Positions 47,315 to 56,900 of a stretch of DNA of 64,000 nucleotides are shown here, in pieces; positions within the stretch are counted from its first letter, which is position 1; every line of letters starts with the position of its first letter. Below the pieces are notes generated by a model that worked only from the letters and a program-made list of their open reading frames with translations, was not told the origin of the DNA and did no database searches. The translations under genes and the position numbers were made by a program. The stretch lies in assembly GCA_023429135.1 (NCBI GenBank), contig JAEYWD010000062.1:1-64000 (forward strand). Reading direction: 5' to 3'. Source of the DNA: Bacteroidota bacterium. Its GTDB lineage: Bacteria > Bacteroidota > Bacteroidia > Bacteroidales > JAAUTT01.

Positions 47315-49273
47315 TTAGTTATTCCCGGCAGATACGTTTACAATATACTTATTCCCTTGAAGTTCAAAGGTTAAATTTAAAGTTCTAGAAATTACATTTA
47401 ATATAGTCTCCAAAGACACTTTATTAAAATTGAATATGGCCGTCATATACATACTCAAAATTGATTTGTCTTTTACCTCAAAGGAGGTATCGAGTAAAAA
47501 TGAAATTGAATTTAGAATATCCTCCAAAGAAGCATCATGAAAACCAAGACGCGCATCACAGCATGGAAATGCTTTCATGCGTAGTTTCAACTGAAATAAT
47601 TTCTCTTTAAAAATTAATTTGCGACGTTCCTGTTCATTGTAAAGAAAATCCTGGTATTCCAGGTCAATTAAAATTTTATTCTCCCTGGTGTAATTTCTGG
47701 TAAAAGGCATAATGTCCTCTCTGAATTTCTTCTCTTCTCCGGCCTTAAGTTCAATTTCAACATTGTTTATGGGTTGTTGAGTGTGCTCCGAAATGCTGTA
47801 TGCGATTTGTCCTTTTTTAAAACCTATTTCAATGGCATTGAATTTTTGATTTTTCCACAGCAGTAAATGAGGATCATCCAAATATTCCATTTCAAAATTA
47901 ATGTTGTCCGCGGCCCGGAGGGCAAAAATGCTTTTTATTTTAGGGTTCACAATGTAAACGTACGCTCTGTCGAACTTATCCCCGTTTTTCACTACAGTGT
48001 TCAGGGTAAATTTTTCTAAATCGTCAAGAGTAATTAATTCTGCAGCATTGTACCAACCTGTTTTTGTCAATTCGAATCCAAATTTGTGCATTCTGTATTC
48101 TTCGCGCTTCTGCAATAGCTTTCGATATTCCTTAATTTTCCTCTCCACTATTCTTTCTTTTCTCTCTTGTTGCTCAAGGAGCTCATTGCGCAATTTTTGA
48201 ATTTCTGCAGCCACCTTTTTACGTTGGTCAAAAAATCCCCGGGCAAGAGCTTCAGCCTGTTTGTCCGTAACTTTAACAGTTGTCTGTTTCAATTTCGAAA
48301 AATCAACAAAAGCCTGATAAAGGTTATGAGATTTTCCAAGTGTTTCGGCAGCCAGCGAATCAATCTCCCACAGGTTTTTATTGAGGTTTTTAATATAAAG
48401 TTCCAGAATATGGTTATCGCAGGTTTTGAAGATTGTTTTTAAGCGCGATTCGAATTCACGTGTCGAAATGAGCGTATTTTGAAACTTGCTGTTTCGGATT
48501 GTTTTGATGGATAAAGGATCAATGCCACACAACGTTGAGACGGTATCGGGACCAATATGGTTCAAAATGGATAGTTCCGCGATATCTGTTTTTTTGAGGT
48601 TATAAATAATTACCGGAGCACTTGGGTTGGTGGACAAACTGTAGTAGAGGCTATCGGCCAATTGTTCTGAAAGTTCCTTATGATTTTTGTATGGTAAGCC
48701 ACTTTGCACGGCCTCTCTAAAGCCTTCGGGCAAAAAGTCGAGTGCTTCAAGCTTCAGAGGTATGAGATAACGGACAGGATCTGCTGCCTCCTCCCAAACC
48801 ATTTGCCCATGGGCTCTCCTGGTTCCATGATATAATTTTGGTGGTTTATTTTCCGCTGAGATTTCAATGTATATTGGTTTTTCAGGATTGATGCTTAATT
48901 GTTTGCCTTTTTTAGTAGCATTTATAAAAAATGCTTTTTCCTGCCTGTACATTTTGCTCGAATCGCTCATTACAACATTGGAAAGTATCATGTCCACTGG
49001 TTCATAAACCTCAGCAAACTCAATATCTATCGATCCTTTTACAGGCTTACCTCTATAATCCAGAAATGCTCCTTCCGGAATGAAAATAGAACTTCCTCCT
49101 TTACTTTCAAGAAGATTGTTTTTTGAACCATCACTTTTAAAGAATTCACTTTTTACCATTGTTTTGGCAAAAGGGTCATCAAGAGTAAATTTTGATGTTT
49201 TATTAATTGAATTTTGATTGTTGGAGCAACTCAACAAAACTACCACAAAGCAGGTCAGGATGATGTTTTTCAT
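47315..49273 (-). CDS. Large lipoprotein with coiled coil and C-terminal STN-like domain
   Basis: A 652-residue lipoprotein (lipobox LLSC, C16). The N-terminal region has 'GGSSIFIPEGAFLDYRGKPVKGSIDIEFAEVYEPVDMI', a beta module frequent in Bacteroidota surface proteins. A strongly charged coiled coil lies at ~345-390 ('FFDQRKKVAAEIQKLRNELLEQQERKERIVERKIKEYRKLL'). The last ~80 residues ('LGFHDASLEDILNSISFLLDTSF', then 'VSLETILNVISRTLNLTFELQGNKYIVNV') resemble two STN/secretin-type half-units, unusual at a C-terminus. I do not recognise a named family. It may contact a secretin, TonB or FecR-like partner (inference). Confidence 0.7.
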   Translation of the reverse strand: MKNIILTCFVVVLLSCSNNQNSINKTSKFTLDDPFAKTMVKSEFFKSDGSKNNLLESKGGSSIFIPEGAFLDYRGKPVKGSIDIEFAEVYEPVDMILSNVVMSDSSKMYRQEKAFFINATKKGKQLSINPEKPIYIEISAENKPPKLYHGTRRAHGQMVWEEAADPVRYLIPLKLEALDFLPEGFREAVQSGLPYKNHKELSEQLADSLYYSLSTNPSAPVIIYNLKKTDIAELSILNHIGPDTVSTLCGIDPLSIKTIRNSKFQNTLISTREFESRLKTIFKTCDNHILELYIKNLNKNLWEIDSLAAETLGKSHNLYQAFVDFSKLKQTTVKVTDKQAEALARGFFDQRKKVAAEIQKLRNELLEQQERKERIVERKIKEYRKLLQKREEYRMHKFGFELTKTGWYNAAELITLDDLEKFTLNTVVKNGDKFDRAYVYIVNPKIKSIFALRAADNINFEMEYLDDPHLLLWKNQKFNAIEIGFKKGQIAYSISEHTQQPINNVEIELKAGEEKKFREDIMPFTRNYTRENKILIDLEYQDFLYNEQERRKLIFKEKLFQLKLRMKAFPCCDARLGFHDASLEDILNSISFLLDTSFEVKDKSILSMYMTAIFNFNKVSLETILNVISRTLNLTFELQGNKYIVNVSAGNN

Positions 49274-49370
49274 TTTCTATGTTGGCTTGTTGTGACAAAA
49301 AAATTATATTGTGAATATAATAAAATATTGACTTGAAAGAAACTTGGTCGCCCCGGGTAGTTTTTTTCCC

Positions 49371-49378
49371 TACCTTTG
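49371..49378 (+). promoter_or_regulatory. -7 box of the rnpB promoter
   Basis: TACCTTTG matches TAnnTTTG exactly and ends 5 bp before the predicted 5' end of the RNase P RNA. A TTG lies upstream in ACTTGG, but at longer than usual spacing. Confidence 0.7.
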
Positions 49379-49383
49379 CGGCA

Positions 49384-49773
49384 AAGCAGGCCGCTCTATC
49401 GTCACGCCTTGTGCGTGGAGGAAAGTCCGGGCAACGCAGGGCGCCATGCTTCCTAACGGGAAGATATCCGCGAGGGTATAGGAGCATAACAGAAAATAAC
49501 CGCCCCGCCTCTGGCGTGGTAAGGGTGAAAAGGTGGGGTAAGAGCCCACCGGTACCGTTAGCAATATCGGTAGCCGTATGTCTCATGGGTTGTAAGGCCA
49601 TGTACATCACCATTTCTCTTCGGAGAAACAGGGCTGCCCGCTCTGGTTCCGGCGAAAGCTTGTTGTGGTGAGGGGTAGGCCGCTAGAGTTGCGGAGTGAT
49701 CCGCGACCGAGATAAATGATAGGGACTTCCCGTCTTTGGCGGGATTTACAGAACCCGGCTTACAGGCCTGCTT
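49384..49773 (+). ncRNA. rnpB: RNase P RNA
   Basis: The catalytic RNA of RNase P, which matures tRNA 5' ends. The 5' AAGCAGGCC pairs with the 3' GGCCTGCTT to form P1. The universally conserved segment 'GAGGAAAGTCCGGGC' is at 49418-49432 and the conserved 3' segment 'ACAGAACCCGGCTTA' at 49749-49763. The length (~390 nt) and layout fit bacterial type A RNA of Bacteroidota. A T8 run follows and probably ends transcription. Translated frames across this region are shadows. Confidence 0.95.
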
Positions 49774-49781
49774 TTTTTTAA

Positions 49782-49816
49782 TTAGTCATAAGTCTTTAGT
49801 CGTAAGTGGTAAGGTA
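49782..49816 (+). repeat. Heptanucleotide array (5 units) after rnpB
   Basis: Consecutive 7-mers TTAGTCA, TAAGTCT, TTAGTCG, TAAGTGG and TAAGGTA. Read with a different phase they are GTCATAA, GTCTTTA, GTCGTAA and GTGGTAA, the same family as the array at 28613 on the other strand. Confidence 0.75.
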
Positions 49817-49883
49817 CATAAGGTGTTTAGCTGTCAGGTTTTTAGGGATTAAGGTATGGGAATTCTCTGGTTCAGAGCATTCA

Positions 49884-49927
49884 TAACACGCAAAACTCAC
49901 AACCCGCAACACGCAACACGCAACCTA
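49884..49927 (+). repeat. Heptanucleotide array (CAACACG type)
   Basis: TAACACG, CAAAACT, (CA), CAACCCG, CAACACG, CAACACG and CAACCTA, ending in the stop region of the M43-like gene. The unit differs from the GTC-N4 arrays but has the same 7-bp period. Confidence 0.65.
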
Positions 49928-50788
49928 CCTCTTTAGTTTCTGCCTGTACTTTAAAAAGTAGTAGTACATGCGCTTATACTGTAACGGCGTGAAAATACAT
50001 TTACATTCGTCGGGAGTGTTGGACATAATATTGGCAACTGTAGGTACAAAATATCTGCCTTCATTATCTCTTGCACTTCCTGAATAGATGCAAGTACTGT
50101 CTACATGGCCGAATAAATTGGGATCGGCATAGGTATCGCAAATAAAATCGCCCGCAGTGGCACAGTTTTTTTCACTCGAAAGTTCCACGCCTCTGCTGTT
50201 TTCATGGGTGGAGAGTAAGCCCATAAAATGGCCCAGCATGGTTGTGAGGTATTTGCCTGATGCATATCTTTTATCAAGGAAAATAAAATTACTGTCCACA
50301 TCGGTGGGAAAGTAGGTAAAACCGTATGTTTTTTCGCTGCCCATCAGAATTGAATCGGCCAGAAACAGATTGATTTTGTTTGATGTAGCGTAAAGATTTA
50401 GTAGTTCCTTTTTGAGATGATTATTCTCTATAAATCCATAGTTGTAATCGTTAATAACATTTACAGAATCGATAAAAAAACGTATTCCGATGCTGGCAAA
50501 AAAGCTGTTTGCCAGATTTAGGCTGGTTTCTATATCCGAAGTTTTAACCCCGGGCATACCCTTTATGTTTTTAATTATATGAATGCGAACAGGTATTTTT
50601 GCGTTTAAGTTGCTTGTATTCGGACTAAAAGGATAAGCTTTTTCATCTGCATAATTTTTTACAATTTCGTCAAGATAGGAAGGTGTTCCGGTTACTCTGT
50701 CGGGTAATGCAAACTGAGCTTTAGACGAAAAGCTGGAAAGAACCAGCATGAAAACCAAAGTATATTTCAATTGAGACATTTTTTTCAT
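49925..50788 (-). CDS. M43 (pappalysin)-like protein with lost zinc motif
   Basis: A 287-residue exported protein (signal peptide ending SSKAQ). The fold markers of M43 metallopeptidases are present: 'GDFICDTYADPNL' (213-225) and the Met-turn region 'VANIMSNTPDECKCIFTPLQ' (251-270). The helix that normally carries HExxHxxGxxH instead reads TMLGHFMGLLS (183-193). Only the middle His (H187) and the structural glycine G190 remain; the first His, the catalytic Glu and the third His are T183, M184 and S193. It is therefore probably a non-catalytic relative. It is the last gene of the T9SS operon, 6 bp after the PorE-like gene. Confidence 0.75.
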   Translation of the reverse strand: MKKMSQLKYTLVFMLVLSSFSSKAQFALPDRVTGTPSYLDEIVKNYADEKAYPFSPNTSNLNAKIPVRIHIIKNIKGMPGVKTSDIETSLNLANSFFASIGIRFFIDSVNVINDYNYGFIENNHLKKELLNLYATSNKINLFLADSILMGSEKTYGFTYFPTDVDSNFIFLDKRYASGKYLTTMLGHFMGLLSTHENSRGVELSSEKNCATAGDFICDTYADPNLFGHVDSTCIYSGSARDNEGRYFVPTVANIMSNTPDECKCIFTPLQYKRMYYYFLKYRQKLKR

Positions 50789-50794
50789 TTTTTC

Positions 50795-52873
50795 TTATTC
50801 TTCCTTGTTAAAAGCTGAGATTTCACCTACAATCTTTATTTCGGTTCTGCGATTTAACTGTCTTCCATCAGGATTGTCGGAACCATCATCATTTGTATTA
50901 GGAGCTACCGGCAAACGCATTCCATACCCCTTCGCAACCAACCTTTCGCTCGAGATGCGTTTTGTAATCAGGTAATTAACCACACTTTCCGATCTTCTTT
51001 GCGAAAGTTTGATGTTGTAGGCATCGGTTCCTGTATTATCAGTATGCGAACCTATTTCGATAATTGCATTTGGAAACAGTTCGAACAAAGGCACCAGGGT
51101 AGAATCGATGGTTGCTTTTGCCTGATTTGAAAGTCTGAAATCGTTGTGAGCATAATAGATGTTAATCCGGATGTTTACCTTCGGGAGGTAGTTGATATGC
51201 GTTGATCCTATTTTGAGCGTATCGTTGCAGTTAAAACCGATGGTGCTCACAGGTACTCTCTTCTCGAAATAACCGTAATTCTTGACAAGCACCTTGTAGT
51301 TCCTGTTTTTTTCCAAGGCAAAATGATATTTACCCGTTTCATCGGTTTGCGTTTGCGATACAAGAATTTCGTCTTCAAGGGAATCGCCCGACAGATATAA
51401 TTCCACAGGAACATTATCCAGAACACTGCTGTCTTTCGGATATTCAAGATTGAGATGGTATTTTTTATTTAGCTCGTCGTAAATATCATAATTGATGGAG
51501 CTGCGTATTGTTCCCAGTGCAAATACCATCGAACATTCGTTTATTCTGAAGGAATAAATATCGTCGCAGCAACTGCCATTATTCAGGTTTGCGGATCCAG
51601 GCCTGTTTGAGGTGAAAAAACCTTCCTTGCTGTTTGGGAGAATCGAAAAATAATAATCGTCGGATGAGGAGTTTACAGGTTTAGGCAAAGGTATGGCTTC
51701 TGTCCATTTTTTGGTAGAACCCGTGGCTTTAAAGATGTCGTAACCGCCGAGCTGAGTTTTTCTGCCCCTGGAACTGAAATAAAGCGTAGATGTGGCAACA
51801 TCATAAAACGGACAACATTCATCATCGGCGGTATTTACATTTTTATCCAGGTTCTGAGGCCCTTTCCAGGTGTTTGTTTTCTTATCGAATTCGGTATACC
51901 AGATATCGAGTCCGCCTTTTCCTTCCACACGGTTCGAAACGAAAAACAGTACTTCGTTGCCTGTTCTCATGTTACGACCAATGGCTGGTTGAGTGGTTGT
52001 ATAATTTTCGTCGTTTATGGGGTAGGGAAGTTTCTCGGGCAATTGCCAAACATCATCAGCCAGCTTGCTCACGAAAATTTCGCTAATATCAGCATTTTGC
52101 CAGTTTTTCCTGCTTCTTGTAAAATAAAGATGTTTACCGTTAACCGATATTACTGCATTTCCGGTATTAAAACCGGGGTCGTTGATCGCTTCTGCGAATA
52201 ATCCGGTCGATTTCCAATTTTCACCAGTTTTAACTGCTTTGTAGATTTGGCGAACCGGACCAATCTTTCTTGCAGTATCGCTGTAAACGGAACCATAAAG
52301 CAACGTATTATCGTCGAGCGGAAAAGGGGCAAAGTCGATATTGGAATGATTTAATGCCATTCCTGGATGATTTACCTGTATATCCCCGTTGGCTTCGGGC
52401 TGACTTTTAGCCCAGGTGGCACTTTCGATGTAAACAGATGCCAGTCGCCGGTAATTGTTCTTCTTATTTTCCTTGTATAATTTCCTGAACTTGGTTAAAA
52501 CCTCTATGGCCTCGTCGTACTTTTCGAGGTTCATACAAACAATTCCTTTATAATAATAAGTTAAAGGAAATTTTGTTTTACTGAGGTGAATAACCGAATC
52601 GTAATACTGATAAGCTTTGCGATATTCACGGGTAGTAAAATACAGGTTAGCCAAACGATAATTCAGTTTTATATCCTTGTGTTTGTAAGCAAGATACCGG
52701 CTATAATAAAATATGGCATTATAAACATCGTTTTGACGGTCGAACTTAGTTGCTTTCGCCTTCATTTCGGCAGCCAGCCTTTCTATAGAATCATTTCGGG
52801 CCACCATTCCGGTAAGTGCAAAATCCGAAACGACGAACAGCAGTGTAATGATTAGTATTATTTTATTCTTCAT
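50795..52873 (-). CDS. PorE-like T9SS protein: TPR, PD40 propeller, CRD, OmpA domain
   Basis: The frame is open from 53038, but the start at 52873 (MKNKIILIITLLFVVSDFALT) gives a signal sequence and fits tightly behind the PorP gene, leaving a 692-residue protein. TPR-like helices ('YKHKDIKLNYRLANLYFTTREYRKAYQYYDSVI') are followed by PD40 propeller blades ('LYFTRSRKNWQNADISEIFV', 'LFFVSNRVEGKGGLDIWY', 'LYFSSRGRKTQLGGYDIF'). A carboxypeptidase-regulatory-like domain and an OmpA peptidoglycan-binding domain ('EIGSHTDNTGTDAYNIKLSQRRSESV') follow. This is the PorE architecture, which in Porphyromonas links the PorP-containing T9SS complex to the cell wall. The adjacent PorP gene supports that role. 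Confidence 0.88.
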   Translation of the reverse strand: MKNKIILIITLLFVVSDFALTGMVARNDSIERLAAEMKAKATKFDRQNDVYNAIFYYSRYLAYKHKDIKLNYRLANLYFTTREYRKAYQYYDSVIHLSKTKFPLTYYYKGIVCMNLEKYDEAIEVLTKFRKLYKENKKNNYRRLASVYIESATWAKSQPEANGDIQVNHPGMALNHSNIDFAPFPLDDNTLLYGSVYSDTARKIGPVRQIYKAVKTGENWKSTGLFAEAINDPGFNTGNAVISVNGKHLYFTRSRKNWQNADISEIFVSKLADDVWQLPEKLPYPINDENYTTTQPAIGRNMRTGNEVLFFVSNRVEGKGGLDIWYTEFDKKTNTWKGPQNLDKNVNTADDECCPFYDVATSTLYFSSRGRKTQLGGYDIFKATGSTKKWTEAIPLPKPVNSSSDDYYFSILPNSKEGFFTSNRPGSANLNNGSCCDDIYSFRINECSMVFALGTIRSSINYDIYDELNKKYHLNLEYPKDSSVLDNVPVELYLSGDSLEDEILVSQTQTDETGKYHFALEKNRNYKVLVKNYGYFEKRVPVSTIGFNCNDTLKIGSTHINYLPKVNIRINIYYAHNDFRLSNQAKATIDSTLVPLFELFPNAIIEIGSHTDNTGTDAYNIKLSQRRSESVVNYLITKRISSERLVAKGYGMRLPVAPNTNDDGSDNPDGRQLNRRTEIKIVGEISAFNKEE

Positions 52874-52874
52874 C

Positions 52875-53939
52875 TTAATAAATAATGCACGGTTCGTGAA
52901 TGTTTCTTTTCGATTTTCCCGATCCGGTATAAACCAGAGATAATTCAAACGCCCCATTAAAATTAGAAGCCTGAGCCAGAGGAGAAATATTGATGTCGTA
53001 CGAAAGGCCGATGTCGAACTTCGCAAATTTAATTCCACCGCCCAGGATTAATGCATCAAGGTTTTGGAATGGATTCACCCGGGCAAAGGTGATGGCATAA
53101 ATCTTTTTTGCAGGAATAAAGAAGTCGGTGATGGCATAATTTTCTGTTCCACCCAAAAGCAGTTCATTGGCTCCCGATGCATAACTGTAAAGCATTCCAG
53201 GCACAATATTAAACCGTTTGCTCAGTGGAATGTCAACCTGACCGTTAAAGGTATATTTCATCGGTAAGCGGGTAGCTTCCGGAGAGCTTGAGAACGAAGC
53301 CTTAGGTCTGTTAATATGACTTACAGAAAAACCAGCAGAAGGCATAAAATTCCTGATAAGTGTTCTCCAGTAAACTCCTGCATTCAGATCGAAAAAACCC
53401 ATGTTGTTTGATAGATAGTTTTCGTAACTGGTAAGACGCGGGTTATATTGCTGGCTGGTACCATCGAACTGACTTCCAAAAGTTAATCCATTGGTATTGT
53501 AGGCTTTTGAAACGAATCCTGGCTGAATACCAACAGTAAACTGATGATTTTTAATAATCCGCGAGTAACTGAGTGATACCAGAAACTGATCGGCAGCAAG
53601 ATTATATGCCGATGACTGGTCGTGGACGATTAAAGCTCCGATTCCGAAAGATTTTCCGGCTATTGCAATTTTAGAATCGAGCGATGTATATAGCGTTTTA
53701 TAAGGAACACCTATTTTTGCCCACTGATTGCGGTAATTATTGGCAAATCGCAGGTTGGCGTCAGTCATCCCGGTGTTGGCAGGATTAACCAGCAAAGGAG
53801 TAGTGTAAAATTGTGAAAAATGAGCTTCCTGGGCCAGTATTTTACATCCTGGCGGAAAAGGAGCGACAAAAACAGCCATCAGGTAAATTAGCCTGGCCCA
53901 CCTTCCAATTTGTCTGCTGTTATTGAAACTTAATATCAT
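52875..53939 (-). CDS. PorP/SprF family T9SS outer-membrane protein
   Basis: A 354-residue barrel protein. A signal segment (~14-36) precedes the family hallmark 'AHFSQFYTTPLLVNPANTGM'. 'RFANNYRNQWAKIGVPYKTLYTSLD' and 'IGALIVHDQSSAYNL' follow, with alternating strands to the end. It should sit in the outer membrane and receive or anchor type B cargo. The 1463-residue type B PKD protein is encoded 9 bp upstream and the PorE-like gene 1 bp downstream. Confidence 0.9.
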   Translation of the reverse strand: MILSFNNSRQIGRWARLIYLMAVFVAPFPPGCKILAQEAHFSQFYTTPLLVNPANTGMTDANLRFANNYRNQWAKIGVPYKTLYTSLDSKIAIAGKSFGIGALIVHDQSSAYNLAADQFLVSLSYSRIIKNHQFTVGIQPGFVSKAYNTNGLTFGSQFDGTSQQYNPRLTSYENYLSNNMGFFDLNAGVYWRTLIRNFMPSAGFSVSHINRPKASFSSSPEATRLPMKYTFNGQVDIPLSKRFNIVPGMLYSYASGANELLLGGTENYAITDFFIPAKKIYAITFARVNPFQNLDALILGGGIKFAKFDIGLSYDINISPLAQASNFNGAFELSLVYTGSGKSKRNIHEPCIIY

Positions 53940-53948
53940 GAACGTATA

Positions 53949-56900
53949 TCATTTAAGTAAAAGAAAATTACCACTCTTTTCAAATTTATAGCCTTTCACG
54001 GTTTCGGCTTTCACCATATAGGTGTAGGTGTCGGCATTCTGCACGCGTCCTTTAAAAGTTCCGTCCCAGCCTTCATTCAAATCATTTGTGGAGAATACCA
54101 GTTGACCCCAGCGATTGAAAATTTTCAACTCAAAGTTCCTGATATTTCTTTCTTCGAATCTGAAAACGTCATTATTGGAATCTCCATTGGGAGTGAAGGC
54201 AGAAGGCGCTTCCAGATAAAAATCGTAAATAACCTTGATGTTAAACTTTTCGGTAAAATCCACGCAGGTATTTTTGATCTGAACAGTGTAACTCGCATCC
54301 TTGGTAGGATTTACAAGCGGATTATTACAATCGGTACAAGAAATGTTGTATCGGGGCGACCACGAATAGGTTACATCAGTACTTTCTGTTAAAATTGACA
54401 AATTAATTTTATCGCCAATGCTGATGGTTGTATCTGCAAGCGGTACCCGTATATAATTTGCAAGTTGGTTTATCAGAATTTTTTTTCCATTCGTTGAAGA
54501 GCATCCATTAGCATCAGTTACAGTCGCCATGTAGGTGGTCGTGGCAGCAGGACTTGCAGCAACGGTGAAAGCCGTTGAATTGTCAATACCTGTAGTGGGC
54601 GACCATTTTATTTTCCATCCATCCAGTTTATTTACACTTAATTGAATGGAGTTCTGTCCTTTACAGAGAACAGAATCGCCGTTTATCGTAAATGCAGGGT
54701 TGGCATAAACAGTATAGCTACGCACCAGAGTATCACTACAGTCGTCGCTCGAAGCAATTAAGGTTATGGTATTTTGACCTTTGCCCGTAAATAAAACATC
54801 TTTTAGATCCTGCTCGTTGTTTTTAAATACATCGTTTATTTTCCAGGTCCAGTACTCTGAAAAAACCGATTTGTTTGTAAAGCTCACCTTATTTCCAAAA
54901 CAAATGGCTACACTGTCTTTTTGTACAAATGCTGCTCTAACCTGGTCTACCAGCAACGTATCCATGATAAGGGTTACATTGCAGTCCTTATTAATAAGCG
55001 TAATTGCCGGTATTAATTTGCCCCGCGAAGTATACCGGTGCGAAACAGGATTATTGACCGAAGTATTTCCATCGCCAAATAACCATTTCCACTGAGTTAC
55101 TTCTTGTGGAGAAGTCATCTGAAAATTAACAGTTTCGCCATAACAGATTTTGCCTGGTGTAAAACTGAATTTTGCCGTTGGTCCGCTTATCGAAATAGTT
55201 TTAGAGCTGTTTGCCTGGCATCCGTTTAAGGTTCTTACAAAATGCTGTGCAGTGTAATCTCCCGGTCGCGAAAAGATGTATTTTACACTATCGTTATCAT
55301 TGGTTAATTCGTTAGTATTGATAACCCAGTTGTGCTCAACAACAGGACTTCCGTTGATGTTTCGGTGAATAAAGTGAATCGTGTCAGGATAACATTTCAG
55401 AATGCTGTCGCTAACCCAAAAAGCGCCGTCGGCCTTTTCTACGCTAATATAATTCTGTTTCGAAACTGTTGCATTACAACCATTTTTATAGGCAGTGAGT
55501 TTTGGAGTAAAGACTCCTTTGGTGTTATAAATATGATTATTAATGGTTTTTGAAGGCAATCCCTCACCAAAGTTCCAGATAACACTATCAAGGTTGTTTT
55601 CGACCGGAGTAAAAATAACTTTCTGACCCGCACAAATGGCATTATCGTCAGCCTGAAAATCGCTGTTAACGGCATGGAGGGTAATTGGCCATGTATATTC
55701 GCCCGTGCATTGATAGGCATCAAATACCGTCAATTTAGGCACAAATGTTTTTTGTTTATCACTTACGTAGGTGTGTGCAACGTTTTTCGACTGGGAATAA
55801 TCAACCGCTTTATCGCCGAAATCCCAAACAGAATTTACAATGGTGTTATCGGTGGAAGTATTTGTAAAATTTACCAGGAAGTTTGGCACACAACCCGAAA
55901 ATTTGTCGACCGTAAAGGTGGCTGTAGGTTTTTTAATATAAACATATTGTTTGGTCGAGTCGATACATCCATTATCGGCAGTAGTAATAAGCAACAGTTT
56001 GAATTTTCCCTTTGAAGAGTAAACATGACTGTATTTTGGAGTTTGAACCCTCCGGGGTGGAGAGTCATCTCCAAAATACCACAGGAAACCTTCGTTATAG
56101 CACGAATTGATATAATCTGCCGACGATGTTGCATCCATCTTTACAGAGTCACCGGCACAAAAAACTGTATCCTCCAGCGCAAAATTGGCTTTTATCTGCC
56201 GTACTTTAATTGTTTTTGTCCGGGATAGGGTGCAACTGGAGAGGTTGTCGACCGCCGTTAACTTAACATTGTAATCTCCGCTATTTTTAAATTTGTGTCG
56301 TACCGAATCCTTGTCGTTAATAACTTCCGTATCGATATTCCAGGTGAGTGAGGACGCCGGCGTAATTTTGGATTTGAAACGATAAACCAATGCAGAATCG
56401 CACGAAAATGACTCGTAAAAATTTCCAACCGGACCTATTATTTTATAAATGTTTTTTTTGGTTGTATCCGAGAAGCACCCGTTATAATCCACCTGCAGTG
56501 TAATGCTCTTCAAACCGGCAGTATCGGAGTCGACTGTAACCATCGTATCTGGCTTATGATAGGCTTTAAAGTCAAAAATTGCCGGTGATTTCAAACGCCA
56601 GCTTCTAATTGCAGCATTATTATCGGTGCTGGCAATAATCCTTATTTTGTCTCCATTACAAACCTCTGCTGGCGAAACTGTAAAATCGGGCTTTAACTTT
56701 GTGCCTACTGAAATTTTTACAATGTGAGAAGTATCCGAACATCCGCTGCTTTTAACGATTTCCTTTATGATGTAAATGCCAGGTTTATCGAATGTATAAC
56801 TTTGGGTTTTATCAGTTGAAGTAATGGTTTTACCATCAATGATGTAGCTGTAAGAGTCTATTTTTGACGACCAGCGACTGCTGTCGGAAAAAGTCACCTG

